A DNA stretch of 64,000 nucleotides from Aquipseudomonas alcaligenes NBRC 14159 (GTDB lineage Bacteria > Pseudomonadota > Gammaproteobacteria > Pseudomonadales > Pseudomonadaceae). The notes beneath the pieces are model-generated. The model was given only the letters and a program-made list of their open reading frames with translations. It did no database searches and was not told the DNA's origin. Every line of letters begins with the position of its first letter. The stretch's first letter is position 1. The stretch is taken from the NCBI RefSeq assembly GCF_000467105.1, contig NZ_BATI01000007.1, forward strand, positions 124,001 to 188,000, read 5' to 3'. Below are positions 29,287 through 41,375 of the stretch, piece after piece. The translations under genes were made by a program, and so were the position numbers.

Positions 29287-29345
29287 TGGTTTTTCGTGAT
29301 TGACATGATCGGGTTTGAAGCCTAGTTTTGCCGCTATCGAAACTC

Positions 29346-29359
29346 ATTGTGTTGACAAT
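29346..29359. promoter_or_regulatory. Second operator-like site next to the GntR start codon (site 2)
   Basis: ATTGT-GTTG-ACAAT repeats the half sites of site 1 with two more bases between them and ends one base before the proposed ATG. Binding there would block translation or initiation of the regulator gene. Confidence 0.45.
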
Positions 29360-29360
29360 A

Positions 29361-30083
29361 ATGCTCGACGCTCTCGACGTCACCAGCAACGAACAGCATG
29401 ACTCGGAAACGCTTGCCGAGCACGTGTTTCGCCGCATCCAGGCGGCCATCGTGCAGGGCGAGATACCGCCAGGCAGCAAGATCTCCGAGCCGGAGCTGGC
29501 GCGCACCTACGGCATTAGTCGCGGCCCGCTGCGCGAGGCCATCCACCGCCTCGAAGGGCAGAAGCTGCTGGTGCGCGTACCCCATGTCGGCGCGCGAGTG
29601 GTTTCACTCAGCCATGCCGAGCTGATCGAACTGTACGAGATTCGCGAATCGCTGGAGGGCATGGCCTGTCGCCTGGCCGCCGAGCGCATGAGCCAGGCCG
29701 AGATCGACGAGCTGCGTCGGGTGCTGGAGCTGCACGAGCAGGATGCTGCCTTCAAGGCGGGCGTCGGCTACTACCAGCAGGAAGGCGATTTCGACTTCCA
29801 CTACCGGATCATCCAGGGCAGCGGCAATCAGACCCTGGCGCAGATGCTCTGTGGCGAGCTGTACCAACTGGTGCGCATGTATCGCCTGCAGTTCTCCGCC
29901 ACGCCGAACCGCCCACACCAGGCGTTCGCCGAACACCACCGCATTCTCGATGCCATCGCCGAACGTGACGGCGAACTGGCCGAACTGCTGATGCGCCGTC
30001 ACATCGGTGCATCCAAGCGCAATATCGAGCGCCACTACCAGGAAGCGCTCGCCAACCCGTCCAAAACACGAGGTGAGTCATGA
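29361..30083 (+). CDS. GntR-family (FCD) transcriptional regulator of the propionate cluster
   Basis: This 240-residue regulator has an N-terminal winged helix ([26 protein letters not shown], about residues 40-65) and an all-helical FCD effector domain with metal or ligand histidines ([21 protein letters not shown]). It is first in the prp operon: its stop overlaps the prpB start (ATGA). It likely represses the operon and responds to 2-methylcitrate or a related acid (inference from context). I chose the ATG at 29361; an upstream TTG at 29328 would place operator site 2 inside the gene. Confidence 0.88.
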   Translation: MLDALDVTSNEQHDSETLAEHVFRRIQAAIVQGEIPPGSKISEPELARTYGISRGPLREAIHRLEGQKLLVRVPHVGARVVSLSHAELIELYEIRESLEGMACRLAAERMSQAEIDELRRVLELHEQDAAFKAGVGYYQQEGDFDFHYRIIQGSGNQTLAQMLCGELYQLVRMYRLQFSATPNRPHQAFAEHHRILDAIAERDGELAELLMRRHIGASKRNIERHYQEALANPSKTRGES

Positions 30084-30967
30084 GTGCAAGAACCCCCGGC
30101 CAGCGCTTCCGCGATGCCATCGCTGCCGAGCAGCCGCTGCAGGTGATCGGCGCGATCAACGCCAACCATGCGCTGCTGGCCAAGCGTGCCGGCTTCCAGG
30201 CCATCTACCTGTCCGGTGGCGGTGTCGCCGCCGGCTCCTTGGGGCTGCCGGATCTGGGCATCAACACCCTGGATGACGTGCTCACCGACGTGCGCCGCAT
30301 CACCGATGTCTGCGACCTGCCGCTGCTGGTGGATATCGACACCGGCTTCGGCCCCAGCGCCTTCAACATCGAGCGCACCATCAAGAACCTGATCAAGGCC
30401 GGTGCCGCCGCCGCGCATATCGAGGACCAGGTCGGCGCCAAGCGCTGTGGCCACCGCCCGGGCAAGGAAATCGTCTCCTGCGAGGAGATGGTCGACCGCG
30501 TGCGTGCTGCTGCCGATGCTAAGACCGACCCCAACTTCTTCCTGATCGCCCGCACCGACGCCATCCAGGCCGAGGGCGTGGATGCTGCCATCGAGCGCTG
30601 CCAGCGCTACGTGGAGGCGGGCGCCGACGGCATCTTCGCCGAGGCCGCCTATGACCTGCCGACCTACAAGCGCTTCGTCGATGCGCTGAAGGTACCGGTC
30701 CTAGCCAACATCACCGAGTTCGGCGCTACGCCGCTGTTCACCCGTGACGAGCTGGCCTCGGTCGGCGTGGCCATTCAGCTATATCCGTTGTCGGCCTTCC
30801 GGGCCGCCAACAAGGCGGCGGAAGCCGTCTACACCTCGATCCGCCAGAACGGCCATCAGAAAGACGTCATCGAGCTGATGCAGACTCGTGCCGAGCTGTA
30901 TGACCGCATCGGCTACCACGCCTTCGAGCAGAAGCTCGACGCCCTGTTCGCCGCCGGCAAGAAGTGA
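30080..30967 (+). CDS. prpB: 2-methylisocitrate lyase
   Basis: This 295-residue enzyme of the isocitrate lyase superfamily cleaves 2-methylisocitrate to pyruvate and succinate. Motifs: [18 protein letters not shown] near the start, DIDTGFG metal-binding region, and the catalytic KRCGHRPGK loop with Cys (family KKRCGH). Also present is [16 protein letters not shown]. It starts within the end of the regulator gene, so expression is coupled. The prpB-prpC gap is 72 bases. Confidence 0.95.
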   Translation: MSARTPGQRFRDAIAAEQPLQVIGAINANHALLAKRAGFQAIYLSGGGVAAGSLGLPDLGINTLDDVLTDVRRITDVCDLPLLVDIDTGFGPSAFNIERTIKNLIKAGAAAAHIEDQVGAKRCGHRPGKEIVSCEEMVDRVRAAADAKTDPNFFLIARTDAIQAEGVDAAIERCQRYVEAGADGIFAEAAYDLPTYKRFVDALKVPVLANITEFGATPLFTRDELASVGVAIQLYPLSAFRAANKAAEAVYTSIRQNGHQKDVIELMQTRAELYDRIGYHAFEQKLDALFAAGKK

Positions 30968-31039
30968 CCGGAACGCAGGTCGCACGCGGCCTGCCACAAC
31001 AACAAGCCGTACCACCGGATTCAGACTGAGGAGACCGCG

Positions 31040-32203
31040 ATGAGCGCTTCCGTAGACACCACCACGCCCGGCTTCAAGCCGAAGAAGTCCGTTGCCCTGA
31101 GCGGCACCGCCGCCGGCAACACCGCCCTGTGCACCGTCGGCCGTACCGGCAACGACCTGCACTACCGTGGCTATGACGTGCTCGACTTCGCCAACCGCTG
31201 CGAGTTCGAGGAAATCGCTCACCTGCTGGTGCATGGCAAGTTGCCCAACGTCGCCGAACTGAGCGCCTACAAGGCCAAACTCAAGGCCTTGCGCGGCATT
31301 CCGGCCGCCCTCAAGGCGTCCCTGGAGCAGCTGCCGCCCTCGGCCCATCCGATGGACGTGATGCGCACCGCCGTGTCCGTGCTCGGTTGCGTGTCGCCGG
31401 AGAAGGACGACCACAACCACCCGGGTGCTCGTGACATCGCCGACAAGCTGATGGCCTCGCTGGGTTCGGCGCTGCTGTACTGGTACCACTTCAGCCACAA
31501 CGGCAGGCGCATCGAGGTGGAAACCGACGATGACTCCATCGGCGGCCACTTCCTCCACCTGCTGCATGGCGAGAAGCCGCGTGAGTCCTGGGTGCGCGCC
31601 ATGCACACCTCGCTCAACCTGTATGCCGAGCATGAGTTCAATGCCTCCACCTTCACCTCGCGGGTGATCGCCGGTACTGGTTCCGACATGTACTCCTGCA
31701 TCGCTGGCGCCATCGGCGCGCTGCGCGGTCCGAAACACGGCGGCGCCAACGAAGTGGCCTTCGAGATCCAGAAGCGCTACGACAACCCGGACGAGGCTGA
31801 GGCCGACATCCGCGCCCGTGTCGAGAAAAAGGAAGTGGTGATCGGCTTCGGTCACCCGGTCTACACCGTCAGCGACCCACGCAACAAGGTGATCAAGGAA
31901 GTGGCGCGCGAGCTGTCGCTCGAGCAGTCCAACACCAAGATGTTCGACATCGCCGAGCGCCTGGAGAGCGTGATGTGGGAAATCAAGAAGATGTTCCCCA
32001 ACCTCGACTGGTTCAGCGCCGTCAGCTACCACATGATGGGCGTGCCCACCGCCATGTTCACCCCGTTGTTCGTCATCGCCCGCACTTCGGGCTGGTCTTC
32101 GCACGTCATCGAGCAGCGTATCGACGGCAAGATCATCCGTCCGAGCGCCAACTACACCGGTCCTGAGGACCTCAAGTTCGTGCCGCTGAAGGACCGCAAA
32201 TAA
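31040..32203 (+). CDS. prpC: 2-methylcitrate synthase
   Basis: This 387-residue citrate synthase family enzyme condenses propionyl-CoA with oxaloacetate. Catalytic stretches are [20 protein letters not shown] (His), [13 protein letters not shown] (His) and [27 protein letters not shown] (Asp replaced region and CoA contact). [14 protein letters not shown] near the N-terminus and [13 protein letters not shown] match the 2-methylcitrate synthase branch. GAGGAG precedes the ATG at 31040. The stop overlaps the start of acnD. Confidence 0.95.
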   Translation: MSASVDTTTPGFKPKKSVALSGTAAGNTALCTVGRTGNDLHYRGYDVLDFANRCEFEEIAHLLVHGKLPNVAELSAYKAKLKALRGIPAALKASLEQLPPSAHPMDVMRTAVSVLGCVSPEKDDHNHPGARDIADKLMASLGSALLYWYHFSHNGRRIEVETDDDSIGGHFLHLLHGEKPRESWVRAMHTSLNLYAEHEFNASTFTSRVIAGTGSDMYSCIAGAIGALRGPKHGGANEVAFEIQKRYDNPDEAEADIRARVEKKEVVIGFGHPVYTVSDPRNKVIKEVARELSLEQSNTKMFDIAERLESVMWEIKKMFPNLDWFSAVSYHMMGVPTAMFTPLFVIARTSGWSSHVIEQRIDGKIIRPSANYTGPEDLKFVPLKDRK

Positions 32204-34824
32204 TGAGCAGCGCGATGAACACCCAGTACCGCAAGCACCTGGCCGGTACCTCGCTGGACTACTTCGACACTCGCGAGGCGGTCGATGCCATCGCGCCGGG
32301 CGCCTACGCCAAGCTGCCGTACACCTCGCGTGTACTGGCCGAGCAGCTGGTACGTCGCTGCGAGCCGGAGCTGCTGACCGATGCGCTCAAGCAGCTGATC
32401 GAGCGCAAGCGCGACCTCGACTTCCCCTGGTACCCGGCCCGTGTGGTCTGCCACGACATCCTCGGCCAGACCGCGCTGGTCGACCTCGCCGGCCTGCGTG
32501 ATGCGATTGCCGAGAAGGGCGGCGATCCGTCCAAGGTCAACCCGGTGGTTCCGACCCAGCTGATCGTCGACCACTCGCTGGCCGTGGAATTCGGTGGCTT
32601 TGATCCGGATGCGTTCGAGAAGAACCGTGCCGTCGAGGAGCGCCGCAACGAGGACCGTTTCCACTTTATTGAGTGGACCAAGACCGCGTTTAAGAACGTC
32701 GATGTGATCCCGGCCGGCAACGGCATCATGCACCAGATCAATCTGGAGAAGATGAGCCCGGTGATCCAGGCGCGCGGTGGCGTGGCCTTCCCCGATACCT
32801 GCGTCGGTACCGACTCGCACACCCCGCACGTCGATGCGCTGGGCGTGATAGCCATTGGTGTGGGCGGCCTGGAAGCGGAAACCGTGATGCTCGGTCTGCC
32901 GTCGATGATGCGTCTGCCCGATATCGTCGGCGTCAAGCTGACCGGCAAGCGCCAGCCTGGTATCACCGCTACCGACATCGTCCTGGCTCTGACCGAGTTC
33001 CTGCGCAAAGAGCGCGTGGTCGGCGCCTATGTCGAGTTCTTCGGCGAGGGTGCGGACAGCCTGTCGATCGGCGACCGCGCCACCATCTCCAACATGTGCC
33101 CGGAGTACGGTGCCACCGCGGCGATGTTCTACATCGACCAGCAGACCATCGATTACCTCAAGCTGACCGGTCGCGAGCCGGAGCAGGTGGCGCTGGTCGA
33201 GAACTACGCCAAGCTTACCGGTCTCTGGGCCGATGCCCTGGTGACCGCCGAGTACGAGCGGGTACTGAGCTTCGATCTGTCCACCGTGGTACGCAACATG
33301 GCCGGCCCGAGCAACCCGCACAAGCGTCTGCCGACCTCGGCGCTGCACGAGCGCGGCATTGCCGACGAAGCCAAGCTGGCCGCAGCCAAGGCCGAGGAGG
33401 CCGAAGGCCTGCTGCCTGATGGCGCGGTGATCATCGCTGCCATCACCAGCTGCACCAACACCTCCAACCCTCGTAATGTGGTGGCCGCCGGCCTGTTGGC
33501 GAAGAAGGCCAACGAGCTGGGCCTGGTGCGCAAGCCCTGGGTCAAGACCTCGTTCGCTCCGGGTTCTAAAGTTGCCAAGCTGTATCTGGAAGAAGCCGGC
33601 CTGCTGACCGAACTGGAAAAGCTCGGCTTTGGCATCGTCGCTTACGCCTGCACCACCTGTAACGGTATGTCCGGTGCACTGGATCCGGTGATCCAGCAGG
33701 AAATCATCGACCGCGACCTCTACGCCACCGCCGTGCTTTCCGGCAACCGCAACTTCGACGGCCGTATCCACCCCTACGCCAAGCAAGCTTTCCTCGCTTC
33801 GCCGCCGCTGGTGGTCGCCTACGCTATCGCCGGTACCGTGCGCTTCGATATCGAGCAGGACGTGCTGGGTGCCGACAAGAACGGCAACCCGATTACCCTG
33901 AAGGACCTGTGGCCGAGCGATGAGGAAATCGACGCCATCGTCGCCTCCAGCGTGAAGCCTGAGCAGTTCAAGCAGATCTACATCCCGATGTTCGATCTGG
34001 GCACCGTGCAGGAGGCCGAAAGTCCGCTGTACGACTGGCGTCCGATGTCCACCTACATCCGCCGTCCGCCGTACTGGGAAGGCGCGCTGGCCGGAGAGCG
34101 CACGCTCAAGGGCATGCTGCCGCTGGCGATCCTGCCGGACAACATCACCACCGACCACCTGTCGCCGTCCAACGCCATCCTGCTGGATTCGGCTGCCGGT
34201 GAGTACCTGGCGAAAATGGGCCTGCCGGAGGAGGACTTCAACTCCTACGCCACCCACCGCGGCGACCACCTGACCGCCCAGCGCGCCACCTTCGCCAACC
34301 CGCAGCTGGTCAACGAAATGGCCGTGGTCGACGGTGTGGTGAAGAAGGGTTCGCTGGCCCGCGTCGAGCCGGAAGGCAAGGTGATGCGCATGTGGGAAGC
34401 CATCGAAACCTACATGAACCGCAAGCAGAACCTGATCATCGTCGCCGGCGCCGACTACGGCCAGGGCAGCTCGCGTGACTGGGCCGCCAAGGGCGTGCGC
34501 CTGGCCGGCGTGGAAGTGATCGTCGCCGAAGGCTTCGAACGCATCCACCGCACCAACCTGGTGGGCATGGGCGTGCTGCCGGTCGAGTTCAAGCCGGGCA
34601 CCACTCGTCTGACCCTGGCACTGGATGGCACCGAGACCTATGACATCGAAGGCGAAGTCTCGCCGCGCTGCGACCTGACCCTGGTGGTCAATCGCCGCAA
34701 CGGTGAGGTGGTTCGGGTGCCGGTGACCTGCCGCCTGGACACCGCTGCCGAAGTGCATGTGTACAAGGCCGGCGGTGTGCTGCAGCGTTTCGCCCAGGAC
34801 TTCCTCGAGTCGTCCGCCGGCTGA
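32203..34824 (+). CDS. acnD: Fe-S 2-methylcitrate dehydratase AcnD
   Basis: This 873-residue aconitase-superfamily enzyme dehydrates 2-methylcitrate to a 2-methylaconitate isomer. The three cluster cysteines lie in AITSCTNTSNP and ACTTCNGMSG; substrate-binding QLIVDHSL and GTDSHTPHVDALG are present, as is the C-terminal swivel domain (GADYGQGSSRDWAAKG). With PrpF it replaces the cofactor-free PrpD route, and no prpD is seen in this window. The ATG at 32203 shares a base with the prpC stop; MNTQYRKHLAG four codons on is an alternative start. A repeat-rich gap follows. Confidence 0.95.
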   Translation: MSSAMNTQYRKHLAGTSLDYFDTREAVDAIAPGAYAKLPYTSRVLAEQLVRRCEPELLTDALKQLIERKRDLDFPWYPARVVCHDILGQTALVDLAGLRDAIAEKGGDPSKVNPVVPTQLIVDHSLAVEFGGFDPDAFEKNRAVEERRNEDRFHFIEWTKTAFKNVDVIPAGNGIMHQINLEKMSPVIQARGGVAFPDTCVGTDSHTPHVDALGVIAIGVGGLEAETVMLGLPSMMRLPDIVGVKLTGKRQPGITATDIVLALTEFLRKERVVGAYVEFFGEGADSLSIGDRATISNMCPEYGATAAMFYIDQQTIDYLKLTGREPEQVALVENYAKLTGLWADALVTAEYERVLSFDLSTVVRNMAGPSNPHKRLPTSALHERGIADEAKLAAAKAEEAEGLLPDGAVIIAAITSCTNTSNPRNVVAAGLLAKKANELGLVRKPWVKTSFAPGSKVAKLYLEEAGLLTELEKLGFGIVAYACTTCNGMSGALDPVIQQEIIDRDLYATAVLSGNRNFDGRIHPYAKQAFLASPPLVVAYAIAGTVRFDIEQDVLGADKNGNPITLKDLWPSDEEIDAIVASSVKPEQFKQIYIPMFDLGTVQEAESPLYDWRPMSTYIRRPPYWEGALAGERTLKGMLPLAILPDNITTDHLSPSNAILLDSAAGEYLAKMGLPEEDFNSYATHRGDHLTAQRATFANPQLVNEMAVVDGVVKKGSLARVEPEGKVMRMWEAIETYMNRKQNLIIVAGADYGQGSSRDWAAKGVRLAGVEVIVAEGFERIHRTNLVGMGVLPVEFKPGTTRLTLALDGTETYDIEGEVSPRCDLTLVVNRRNGEVVRVPVTCRLDTAAEVHVYKAGGVLQRFAQDFLESSAG

Positions 34825-34837
34825 GGCCGGCACTCAC

Positions 34838-34937
34838 GCCCTCTCCCTCTGGGAGAGGGCTGGGGCGGCCGGCGTACCGGTGAGGGTGGTCAACTCCCTC
34901 ATCCGCCCTTCGGGCACCTTCTCCCTGGGGGAGAAGG
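34838..34937. repeat. GC-rich inverted repeats (CCCTCTCCC / GGGAGAGGG type) after acnD
   Basis: First, GCCCTCTCCC and GGGAGAGGGC flank TCT at 34838-34860. Next, TGAGGG pairs with CCCTCA (34881-34901), GCCC-TT-CGGGC lies at about 34905-34915, and CCTTCTCCC pairs with GGGAGAAGG at 34917-34937. This composite of hairpins resembles the dispersed palindromic elements common between Pseudomonas genes. It has no coding potential and lies inside the prp operon. Confidence 0.7.
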
Positions 34938-34949
34938 GGACTCCAGCCT

Positions 34950-35002
34950 GTAGCCCGGATGTAATCCGGGGTGACCCGTTTCCCGGATTGCATCCGGGCT
35001 AC
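34950..35002. repeat. REP-like 53-base inverted repeat (GTAGCCCGGAT type)
   Basis: GTAGCCCGGAT at 34950-34960 pairs with ATCCGGGCTAC at 34992-35002, and inner ATCCGGG / CCCGGAT units extend the stem. The unit is one I know as a frequent dispersed repeat in Pseudomonas and relatives. It ends 23 bases before prpF. Confidence 0.75.
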
Positions 35003-35025
35003 TTCCATCAAGCCAGGACCTCATC

Positions 35026-36213
35026 ATGGCTCACGTACCCCAGATCAAGATTCCCGCCACCTACATGCGTGGCGGTACCAGCAAGGGCGTGTTCTTCCGT
35101 TTGCAGGACTTGCCGCAGAGCTGCCAGGCCCCGGGCGCTGCCCGCGACAAGCTGTTTATGCGGGTGATCGGCAGCCCCGATCCGTACAGCGCGCACATCG
35201 ACGGCATGGGCGGCGCGACGTCCTCGACCTCCAAGTGCGTGATCCTGTCGAAAAGCAGCCAGCCCGAGCATGACGTCGATTACCTCTACGGCCAGGTCTC
35301 CATCGACAAGGCCTTCGTCGACTGGAGCGGCAATTGCGGCAATCTGTCCACCGCCGCCGGTGCCTTCGCCATCCATGCCGGGTTGGTCGATCCGTCGCGC
35401 ATTCCGGATAACGGCGTGTGCGTGGTGCGTATCTGGCAGGCCAATATCCACAAGACCATCATTGCTCACGTGCCAGTCAGTAATGGCCAGGTGCAGGAAA
35501 CCGGCGACTTTGAGCTGGACGGGGTGACCTTTCCGGCGGCGGAGATCGTGCTGGAGTTCCTCGATCCGTCCGACGATGGCGAGGAGGGCGGCTCGATGTT
35601 CCCTACCGGCAACCTGGTCGATGACCTGGAAGTACCGGGCGTCGGCACCTTCAAGGCGACCATGATCAGCGCCGGCATCCCCACCGTGTTCGTCAATGCC
35701 GAGGACATCGGCTACCAGGGCACCGAACTGCGCGAGGCCATCAATGGCGATCCGGTGCAGCTGGCGCGCTTCGAGCAGATCCGCGTGGCCGGCGCCCTGC
35801 GCATGGGCCTGATCAAGACGGCCGAAGAGGCTACTACTCGCCAGCACACACCGAAGATCGCCTTCGTGAGCAAGCCCAAGAGCTACCAGGCCTCCAGCGG
35901 CAAGCGCATCGAGGCGAACGAGGTCGACCTGCTGGTACGGGCGCTGTCCATGGGCAAGCTGCACCACGCCATGATGGGCACCTGCGCGGTGGCCATCGGC
36001 ACGGCGGCGGCGGTGCCCGGTACCCTGGTCAACCTGGCGGCGGGCGGCGGCGAGCGCGAGGCGGTGCGCTTCGGTCATCCGTCCGGCACCCTGCGGGTCG
36101 GCGCCCAGGCCAGGCAGGTTGACGGTCAGTGGACGGTGACCAAGGCGATCATGTCGCGCTCGGCGCGCATCCTGATGGAAGGCTGGGTGCGGGTGCCGGG
36201 CGACGCTTTCTGA
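35026..36213 (+). CDS. prpF: 2-methylaconitate cis-trans isomerase PrpF
   Basis: This 395-residue member of the diaminopimelate-epimerase-like fold starts with IPATYMRGGTSKGVFF and has GMGGATSSTSKCVILS, DWSGNCGNLSTAAGAFAI and the late MLFHxHH-like KLHHAMMGTCAVAIGTAAAVPG. It isomerises the 2-methylaconitate made by AcnD to the form used by aconitase, completing the AcnD route. It lies 201 bases beyond acnD, a gap filled with palindromic repeats. It converges on the LysE-type gene with only 7 bases between stops and no obvious terminator. Confidence 0.94.
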   Translation: MAHVPQIKIPATYMRGGTSKGVFFRLQDLPQSCQAPGAARDKLFMRVIGSPDPYSAHIDGMGGATSSTSKCVILSKSSQPEHDVDYLYGQVSIDKAFVDWSGNCGNLSTAAGAFAIHAGLVDPSRIPDNGVCVVRIWQANIHKTIIAHVPVSNGQVQETGDFELDGVTFPAAEIVLEFLDPSDDGEEGGSMFPTGNLVDDLEVPGVGTFKATMISAGIPTVFVNAEDIGYQGTELREAINGDPVQLARFEQIRVAGALRMGLIKTAEEATTRQHTPKIAFVSKPKSYQASSGKRIEANEVDLLVRALSMGKLHHAMMGTCAVAIGTAAAVPGTLVNLAAGGGEREAVRFGHPSGTLRVGAQARQVDGQWTVTKAIMSRSARILMEGWVRVPGDAF

Positions 36214-36220
36214 GGCGTGG

Positions 36221-36868
36221 TCAGCGGTTGTTGACGCCCAGCATCAGGCCGCCGGCGCCGACGAAGAAGGCGCCGGCGCCCTTGTTCAGGCGGCTGATGC
36301 CCTTGCGGCTGCGTACCAGGCGACGGATCTGCATGCCGAACAGGGCGTAGGTGAAGGTGGCGACGCAGAGTTCGGCCAATAGGTAGGTGCTGCCCAGGTA
36401 GAGAAACTGCTCGGCCGCCGGCTGATCCGGCTTGATGAACTGCGGGAAGATCGCGGCGAACAGCAGGATGGCCTTGGGGTTGCTGATGCCGATCAGGAAT
36501 TCGTTGAGCATCAGGCGGGCTATCGGAGCCTTCACCGGCTGGCGTTGCAGTGGCTCCTCGTCGCTCAGCTGCAGGCCGCTGAAGCTGGTGCTGCGCCAGG
36601 TCTTGATGCCCAGGTAGACCAGGTAGGCGGCGCCGACCCACTTGATGATGGTGAAGGCGGTTTCCGAGGCCAGCAGCATGGCGCCCAGGCCGACGGCGGA
36701 GATGAACAGGAAGATGGCGAAAGCTGCCAGCCGGCCGAAGGTGGCCAGCAGGGCGGCACGGAAGCCGTAGTTGATGCCGTTGTTAAGGGCGCAGAAGTTG
36801 TTTGGCCCGGGGCCGAGCGAGATGAGTGCGGCAATCGGTGCGAACAGAACTGCATCCATCAGGGTCAT
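36221..36868 (-). CDS. LysE/RhtB-family amino-acid exporter
   Basis: This 215-residue inner-membrane protein has six hydrophobic segments. The family signature near the N-terminus is ALISLGPGPNNFCALNNGINYGFRAA, followed by KWVGAAYLVYLGIKTWRS and FLIGISNPKAILLFAAIFPQF. Relatives export amino acids such as homoserine, threonine or lysine; the substrate is unknown. The ATG at 36868 was preferred to a GTG three codons upstream. Confidence 0.88.
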   Translation of the reverse strand: MTLMDAVLFAPIAALISLGPGPNNFCALNNGINYGFRAALLATFGRLAAFAIFLFISAVGLGAMLLASETAFTIIKWVGAAYLVYLGIKTWRSTSFSGLQLSDEEPLQRQPVKAPIARLMLNEFLIGISNPKAILLFAAIFPQFIKPDQPAAEQFLYLGSTYLLAELCVATFTYALFGMQIRRLVRSRKGISRLNKGAGAFFVGAGGLMLGVNNR

Positions 36869-36891
36869 GGCGGCCACCGGGCGGCTAAAGG

Positions 36892-37710
36892 TTATTTGAG
36901 GCGGCGTTCGACGCCTTTTTCCACCAGGATCTTGGCGGAAATCTCTTCCACCGAGAAGTGGGTGGAGTTGATGAACGGCAGGCCCTCGCGGCGGAACAGG
37001 TTTTCCACCTCACGCACCTCGAACTCGCACTGCGCATAGCTGGCGTAGCGGCTGTTGGGTTTGCGCTCGTGACGGATGGCGGTGAGCCGGTCCGGGTCGA
37101 TGGTCAGGCCGAACAGTTTGTGTTTGTAGGGCTTGAGCGCGGCGGGCAGCTGTAGGCGCTCCATGTCTTCTTCGGTCAGCGGATAGTTGGCGGCGCGGAT
37201 ACCGAACTGCATGGCCATGTACAGGCAGGTGGGCGTCTTGCCGCAGCGCGATACGCCGACCAGGATCAGGTCGGCCTTGTCGTAGTAGTGGGTGCGGGCG
37301 CCGTCATCGTTGTCGAGGGCGAAGTTGACCGCCTCGATGCGCTCCATGTAGTTGCTGTTGCTGGCAATGGAGTGCGACTTGCCGACCGAGTAGGAGGAAT
37401 GCTCGCTGAGTTCGGCCTCCAGCGGAGCCAGGAAGGTCGAAAAGATGTCGATCATGAAGCCTTCGGACTGGGCCAGGACGTCGCGAATCTCCTGGTTGAC
37501 CACGGTGTCGAAGATGATCGGCCGGGCGCCGTCCTTCTCCGCAGCATGGTTGATTTGCTGTACCATGGCCCGCGCCTTGTCGACGCTGTCTATGTAGGGG
37601 CGTGTGAGCTTGGTAAAGCTGATGGCCTCGAATTGCGCCAGCAGGCTTTGCCCCAGAGTTTCCGCGGTGATGCCTGTGCCGTCGGAAATGAAGAATGCGG
37701 TGCGTTTCAT
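36892..37710 (-). CDS. ppsR: Phosphoenolpyruvate synthase regulatory protein (kinase/pyrophosphorylase)
   Basis: This 272-residue DUF299 protein is bifunctional: it inactivates PpsA by ADP-dependent phosphorylation of a threonine and reactivates it by phosphate-dependent removal. The P-loop is VGVSRCGKT at residues 151-159, and the N-terminal stretch [19 protein letters not shown] is diagnostic. It is divergent from its target ppsA with a 155-base shared promoter region, the usual arrangement in gamma-proteobacteria. Confidence 0.95.
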   Translation of the reverse strand: MKRTAFFISDGTGITAETLGQSLLAQFEAISFTKLTRPYIDSVDKARAMVQQINHAAEKDGARPIIFDTVVNQEIRDVLAQSEGFMIDIFSTFLAPLEAELSEHSSYSVGKSHSIASNSNYMERIEAVNFALDNDDGARTHYYDKADLILVGVSRCGKTPTCLYMAMQFGIRAANYPLTEEDMERLQLPAALKPYKHKLFGLTIDPDRLTAIRHERKPNSRYASYAQCEFEVREVENLFRREGLPFINSTHFSVEEISAKILVEKGVERRLK

Positions 37711-37865
37711 TGATGGCGGAGGCCTTAAGTCAGGAACGATTCTTGGCTATGATAGGCCCCCTTTGCCGGGCCCGTACTGGTCGGCATTGTGACTTATTTC
37801 CTTGAGGCAAAGCCAGGTAGCGGCGGCGCTGCACCGGCTCTGCCACGTACAGTGGAGAGTTCACC

Positions 37866-40238
<2,373 letters not shown>

Positions 40239-40256
40239 AGTTGAATATCGCGGAAA

Positions 40257-40281
40257 GGGCGGGAGCGATCCCGCCTTTTTT
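40257..40281 (+). terminator. Intrinsic terminator of ppsA
   Basis: GGCGGGA-GCGA-TCCCGCC followed by six Ts, about 20 bases after the stop. Confidence 0.88.
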
Positions 40282-40341
40282 GTGAGCGGTGATCCATGCG
40301 GGATGCCTCGGGCATCCGATAAATCTGTGTGCAAGAGCAGT

Positions 40342-41310
40342 ATGCAAAGCAGTAGTGAGTTATTTCCCGTCGCCCTGGTCAGCGCCGAGTTGCGCGGTGA
40401 TCTGAGCGAGGACGTCTATCGCCTGAAACCCGGCAACTCGCCGGATTTCACCGTCGAACTGGCCGTCACCCGCCTTGGCCTGGCCGGCCAGGAAAACCGC
40501 GGCGTGCCGGTAATCCTGCTGCACGGCAGCTTCTCCAACCGGCGCTTCTGGTATTCGCCGCGGGGTATCGGGCTCGGCCCGCACCTGGCGCGCGCCGGCT
40601 TCGACGTGTGGATCGCCGAAATGCGTGGTCACGGCCTGTCGCCGCGCAACCAGGCCTACAAGCACAACAGCGTGGCTGACTATGCCCGCTACGACCTGCC
40701 AGCCATCGCCGCCTTCGTTCGCGAGCAGACCGCTCAGGCGCCGCACTGGGTTGGCCACTCGCTGGGCGGCACGACGCTGGCGGCCGCGCTAGGTGGCGGC
40801 TACCTGGGGGCCGAGGAAGCTTCCTCGGCGGCGCTGTTCGGCACGCAGATCAGCCGCATCTACTGGCCGCTCAAGGTGCCGCCGGTGGAGTGGGGCAGTC
40901 GCCTGCTGCTCAAGGGCTTCCACCATATCTCCGGCGCACGCTTCAAGCGTGGCCCCGAGGACGAGCCGATCGGCCTGGCACTGGAGAGCCTGCGCTGGCA
41001 TCGGCTGTTCGGCCGCTTCGGCGACGCCGAGCGCGACTGGTGGGCCGGCATGGCCGATGTACAGGTGCCGCTGCTGGCGGTGAGCGCCGCCGGTGACCAG
41101 CAGGATCCCACTTGGGCCTGTCGCAAGCTTTACGAGCAGTTCATCGCGGCGCCGCGGCATTTTCTGCTGCTGGGCAAGGAGCAGGGCTTCAGCAGTGACT
41201 TCGGTCATGTCGAGATGCTGGTCAGCAAGGAGGCGCAGGGCGAAGTCTGGCCGCTGGTCGAGCACTGGTTGCGGGAGCTGCAGCTGCCGCCTGAAAAGCA
41301 GCAGGATTGA
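40342..41310 (+). CDS. Alpha/beta hydrolase (EstX-like esterase)
   Basis: This 322-residue protein has the alpha/beta-hydrolase layout: oxyanion HGSFSNRRFWY, nucleophile Ser140 in VGHSLGG, and a late His in FGHVEML. Long N-terminal and cap regions (residues 1-45 and about 170-235) resemble lysophospholipase-type hydrolases. There is no signal peptide. In P. aeruginosa the gene between ppsA and rraA is called estX (from memory). Substrate unknown. I chose the ATG at 40342; a 20-codon upstream extension lies in the ppsA terminator region. Confidence 0.85.
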   Translation: MQSSSELFPVALVSAELRGDLSEDVYRLKPGNSPDFTVELAVTRLGLAGQENRGVPVILLHGSFSNRRFWYSPRGIGLGPHLARAGFDVWIAEMRGHGLSPRNQAYKHNSVADYARYDLPAIAAFVREQTAQAPHWVGHSLGGTTLAAALGGGYLGAEEASSAALFGTQISRIYWPLKVPPVEWGSRLLLKGFHHISGARFKRGPEDEPIGLALESLRWHRLFGRFGDAERDWWAGMADVQVPLLAVSAAGDQQDPTWACRKLYEQFIAAPRHFLLLGKEQGFSSDFGHVEMLVSKEAQGEVWPLVEHWLRELQLPPEKQQD

Positions 41311-41375
41311 GGTTCCAAGCGCTCTGGCATGCGGCTAAGATGTGACGAAATTCGCCGAGCTGGTCACGATTAGTC

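Noticed and set aside
29353-29358. TTGACA as a -35 box just before the GntR start
   Set aside because: No -10 box follows at the right distance and it is better explained as half of an ACAAT operator site next to the start codon.
32152-34833. Very long antisense open frame opposite acnD (893 codons)
   Set aside because: It mirrors a highly conserved gene in GC-rich DNA where the antisense frame seldom meets stops. The translation is His/Gln/Val-Gly rich with no domain, and no ribosome site is seen.
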